From Halioxenophilus sp033283405 (lineage in GTDB: Bacteria > Pseudomonadota > Gammaproteobacteria > Pseudomonadales > Cellvibrionaceae), in NCBI RefSeq assembly GCF_033283405.1, contig NZ_JAWMQR010000012.1, forward strand, positions 1 through 64,000: 64,000 bases of DNA. Direction: 5' to 3'. Positions 62,348 to 64,000 of the stretch are shown piece by piece. The notes beneath the pieces were generated by a model. That model saw only the letters and a list, made by a program, of their open reading frames with translations, did not search any database and was not told the DNA's origin. Each line of letters starts with the position of its first letter. The stretch's first letter is position 1. The position numbers and the translations under genes were made by a program.

Positions 62348-62378
62348 AGGCTTGGCTAAGCCTTGCCGGGTAGTTGGG
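62339..62378. terminator. nested bidirectional hairpin between convergent genes
   Basis: CCCAACTA pairs with TAGTTGGG and inside it AAGGCTTGGC folds with GCTAAGCCTT-like bases, giving a long stem. It lies past the stop of the plus gene and 30 bp past the stop of the NifX-like gene on the minus strand. No T-run. Confidence 0.65.
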
Positions 62379-62407
62379 AGGGCTGAATAAACCGGGCTAG
62401 GGAGGTT

Positions 62408-62896
62408 TTACTCCTCCCAGTCCTCATCTTCCATATCGTCGAAGCGGTCATCGGATTTGGGGGCTTTCTTGGCAAGAATGCGTTTCAGCATAGGGGAGGG
62501 CTCACCATTGAGCTCGGCCTGTAGCTCTTCGATAATCTCCTCCACATCCGGCCCCTCTTTTACCACCACTGGGTTAACGCCAATCGTGACCAGCTGTTTG
62601 GTGGCGGAGCCGCCCACAGATCCGCAGTAGACCAGGTCGCAGCCCAAGAGCCACTGTAATTTGGGCTTGAGCTTGTCTTCGTTACCATCTTTAAGCTCTT
62701 TCGGAAAAATTTTACTGGCGATCAGTTCGGCCTCATCGCCATCAATTTCGTAGACAAAAAAGCCCTGCGCGGAACCAAAGTGCTGGTCCACCATTTCCCC
62801 GTCCTGGCTGGCAAAGGCCACTGTTAATTTGCCGTTTGGAGCGGCGTCCTCGGGTTGTAAGTCGGCTACACAGCTGATTTCAGCAAGGGTATTCAT
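62408..62896 (-). CDS. nifX: NifX/NifB-type FeMo-cofactor-binding domain protein
   Basis: About 162 residues from MNTLAEISCVADLQPED. The body, LTVAFASQDGEMVDQHFGSA, GFFVYEIDGDEAELI, LLGCDLVYCGSVGGSATKQL and VEEIIEELQAELNG, matches the NifX/NafY/NifB C-terminal dinitrogenase iron-molybdenum-cofactor-binding family, with an acidic tail. NifX holds NifB-co or FeMo-co precursors during nitrogenase maturation. No other nif gene is in the window on the left side; others may lie to the right. The longer frame from 63043 is less likely. Confidence 0.85.
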   Translation of the reverse strand: MNTLAEISCVADLQPEDAAPNGKLTVAFASQDGEMVDQHFGSAQGFFVYEIDGDEAELIASKIFPKELKDGNEDKLKPKLQWLLGCDLVYCGSVGGSATKQLVTIGVNPVVVKEGPDVEEIIEELQAELNGEPSPMLKRILAKKAPKSDDRFDDMEDEDWEE

Positions 62897-63342
62897 AGCG
62901 ATAGTCTCCACACATATAAAGCTCTCATTAGCCTTGCTAACGATAAGCAGCCAGTTTGAAACTGATCCAGCGAAAAGTGTTCCAGTCCCGCTGGTGGAGT
63001 GGCATGGCTCTTGAAATAACCTCATTGAATTGACCAAAAACAATTCGAGCAGCGGGTAAGCCCTGCGCTGGCCCCTTGTTTCGTGCTGAAAAACGGGTAA
63101 TCCGTTGCGGAAACTGCGCTTACAGTGCTGTTTGCTTCGGCTGTACCGTTTTCAGGTTGTTGGTAAGAGGTGTAGAGGGCTTGTCAGCCCGGAAGGCAGT
63201 GGCCAGTGCCCGATCAGCACGCCATGGATTTCCAGGTTGTGTAGCAAATCCGACAATGCCGCGCTGTTGTATGCAGCACAGAGTTGCCCGTAGGGTAAAC
63301 ATCAACTGTCACTTATTGATTAATGCGTAGAGGATAGCGTCT
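62897..63342. other. 446-bp divergent intergenic region
   Basis: Between nifX-like (minus) and the LRR gene (plus). It should hold both promoters. A weak sigma-54-like site (TGGCAT-N5-TTGAA, 63000-63015) lies on the plus strand; a clear TGGCAC-N5-TTGCA was not found, nor a NifA TGT-N10-ACA site. The frame at 63076-63330 looks random. Confidence 0.35.
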
Positions 63343-63894
63343 ATGAAAATTGCCGATATTGAGTTTAAAGACGAAGCATTTAAGGCCTGCGTATTGGCAA
63401 CAGGTTGTGAAAGTGCCGAAGAGGTGGTTGAACTGCGATGTCGCAAGCAAAAGATCAAGGATATCACCGGAGTTGAATTTCTGACTGAGCTGAAATTGCT
63501 GGATCTCACCCGCAACAGCCTGACAGACGTAGACCTCTCCAAAAACACTAAGCTGGAAGAGCTGTTTCTGGGTAACAATGCTATTGAAAGCCTGGATATC
63601 AGCGCCTGTAAAGAGTTAACCCATCTTGAGATCTTTATGAATGATCTGGAAGAGTTGGACGTTAGCAACAACAACCTGATTGAGGAGTTGTGGGCCGATG
63701 TTAACGACCTGAAACAGCTCGATCTTAGCAACAGTGTGGCGTTGACTGACCTGCGGGTTAACAACAACAACCTTACCTCGCTGGATGTCTCCGCCAGCCC
63801 CAATCTGGCCAAACTCCTGGCAAAAGAGAATCCACTCAGCGAGCAGTCGGTTAGCAGTTTGAGTTCGCTCAACTTAAAGCAGCTGCAGTTGTAA
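63343..63894 (+). CDS. leucine-rich-repeat protein
   Basis: 183 residues, with about six LRR units of 21 residues in the middle (pattern LxxLDLSxNxLxxL; for example LKLLDLTRNSLTDV, LEELFLGNNAIESL, LTHLEIFMNDLEEL, LTDLRVNNNNLTSL), preceded by a capping stretch (ADIEFKDEAFKACVLATGC). No signal peptide, so it is probably a cytosolic scaffold for protein contacts. It is next to a NifX-type gene, divergent, which could place it near nitrogen fixation, but that is inference. The LRRs resemble internalin-type repeats of bacterial origin. Confidence 0.85.
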   Translation: MKIADIEFKDEAFKACVLATGCESAEEVVELRCRKQKIKDITGVEFLTELKLLDLTRNSLTDVDLSKNTKLEELFLGNNAIESLDISACKELTHLEIFMNDLEELDVSNNNLIEELWADVNDLKQLDLSNSVALTDLRVNNNNLTSLDVSASPNLAKLLAKENPLSEQSVSSLSSLNLKQLQL

Positions 63895-64000
63895 CTGCTC
63901 TCTTTTCGGTTCGAATTGCGGGCTCCATCCAACTGAGTTCACGCTGCTATGCTGCGAGCGTGAACCGGTAATAGCAAAAGGGTGGAGTTCGTCAATTGCT

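Noticed and set aside
63000..63015. Sigma-54 promoter (TGGCAT-N5-TTGAA) before the LRR gene
   Set aside because: Only part of the -24/-12 consensus is kept (TTGAA instead of TTGCA), and no NifA site was seen; too weak to call as a promoter.

Overview
The window looks like chromosomal DNA of a Gram-negative, probably marine, gammaproteobacterium. The signs are two large TonB-dependent receptors, an EmrAB-type pump, a fused CysN-CysC, YgiQ, ribonuclease Z, many exported proteins with Sec or Tat signals, a consensus Fur box and a NifX-type protein near the right end. A nitrogen-fixing Cellvibrionales-like organism would fit, but that placement is inference. No rRNA, tRNA or CRISPR array was recognised.

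Left edge (1-2.6 kb): the tail of an integron cassette array. Two complete cassettes, each a small four-helix membrane protein followed by an attC site, are preceded by the end of a third; the integrase would lie to the left, outside the window. The last attC is degenerate. Next comes a REP-associated Y1 transposase gene broken by a 70-bp palindromic insertion, with inverted repeats around it.

2.6-15 kb: mostly small metabolic and membrane genes. They include a secreted protein, a SnoaL-like protein, a peroxiredoxin-like/3-hydroxyisobutyrate-dehydrogenase-like pair divergent from a LysR regulator, a thioesterase, a VOC protein, DUF2938, a Coa1-like protein, an AEC transporter and a run of unknown membrane proteins ending in a FUSC protein. 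15-24 kb: a TonB receptor, a 1.1-kb gene-free stretch, an ACT-domain protein, a kinase-like phosphotransferase, small lipoproteins, an APC permease and DUF805.

24-27 kb: a compact operon for a Tat-exported flavin amine oxidase, an exported diheme cytochrome c and an exported RidA, which together suggest a periplasmic amine-dehydrogenase pathway. 27-33.5 kb: gnd, an internally deleted ABM monooxygenase, ypeA, rnz, then an asparaginase-domain gene followed by a MORN-repeat/C13 (legumain-like) peptidase. 33.8-38.6 kb: cysD-cysNC with a 19-bp-period operator-like repeat facing a TetR gene, then a ROK kinase. 38.7-46 kb: YgiQ, an HNH protein, a beta-propeller protein and a marR-emrA-emrB operon.

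46-56 kb: a secreted endonuclease I, a MobD/ParA-like ATPase, a second TonB receptor coupled through a terminator to an exported PHP metallohydrolase, and a TPR/TonB-C protein. 55.7-64 kb: a Nif11-like/AlkB pair, a Fur-controlled cysteine-rich protein, YdcH and DksA/TraR-like proteins, a NUDIX hydrolase with a methyltransferase, an exported formylglycine-generating enzyme, a YegP-like protein, NifX and a leucine-rich-repeat protein.

The best leads are the integron tail, the periplasmic amine oxidase/cytochrome/RidA operon, the Fur-box gene, the Nif11-AlkB pair, and the MORN-C13 peptidase beside an asparaginase domain.
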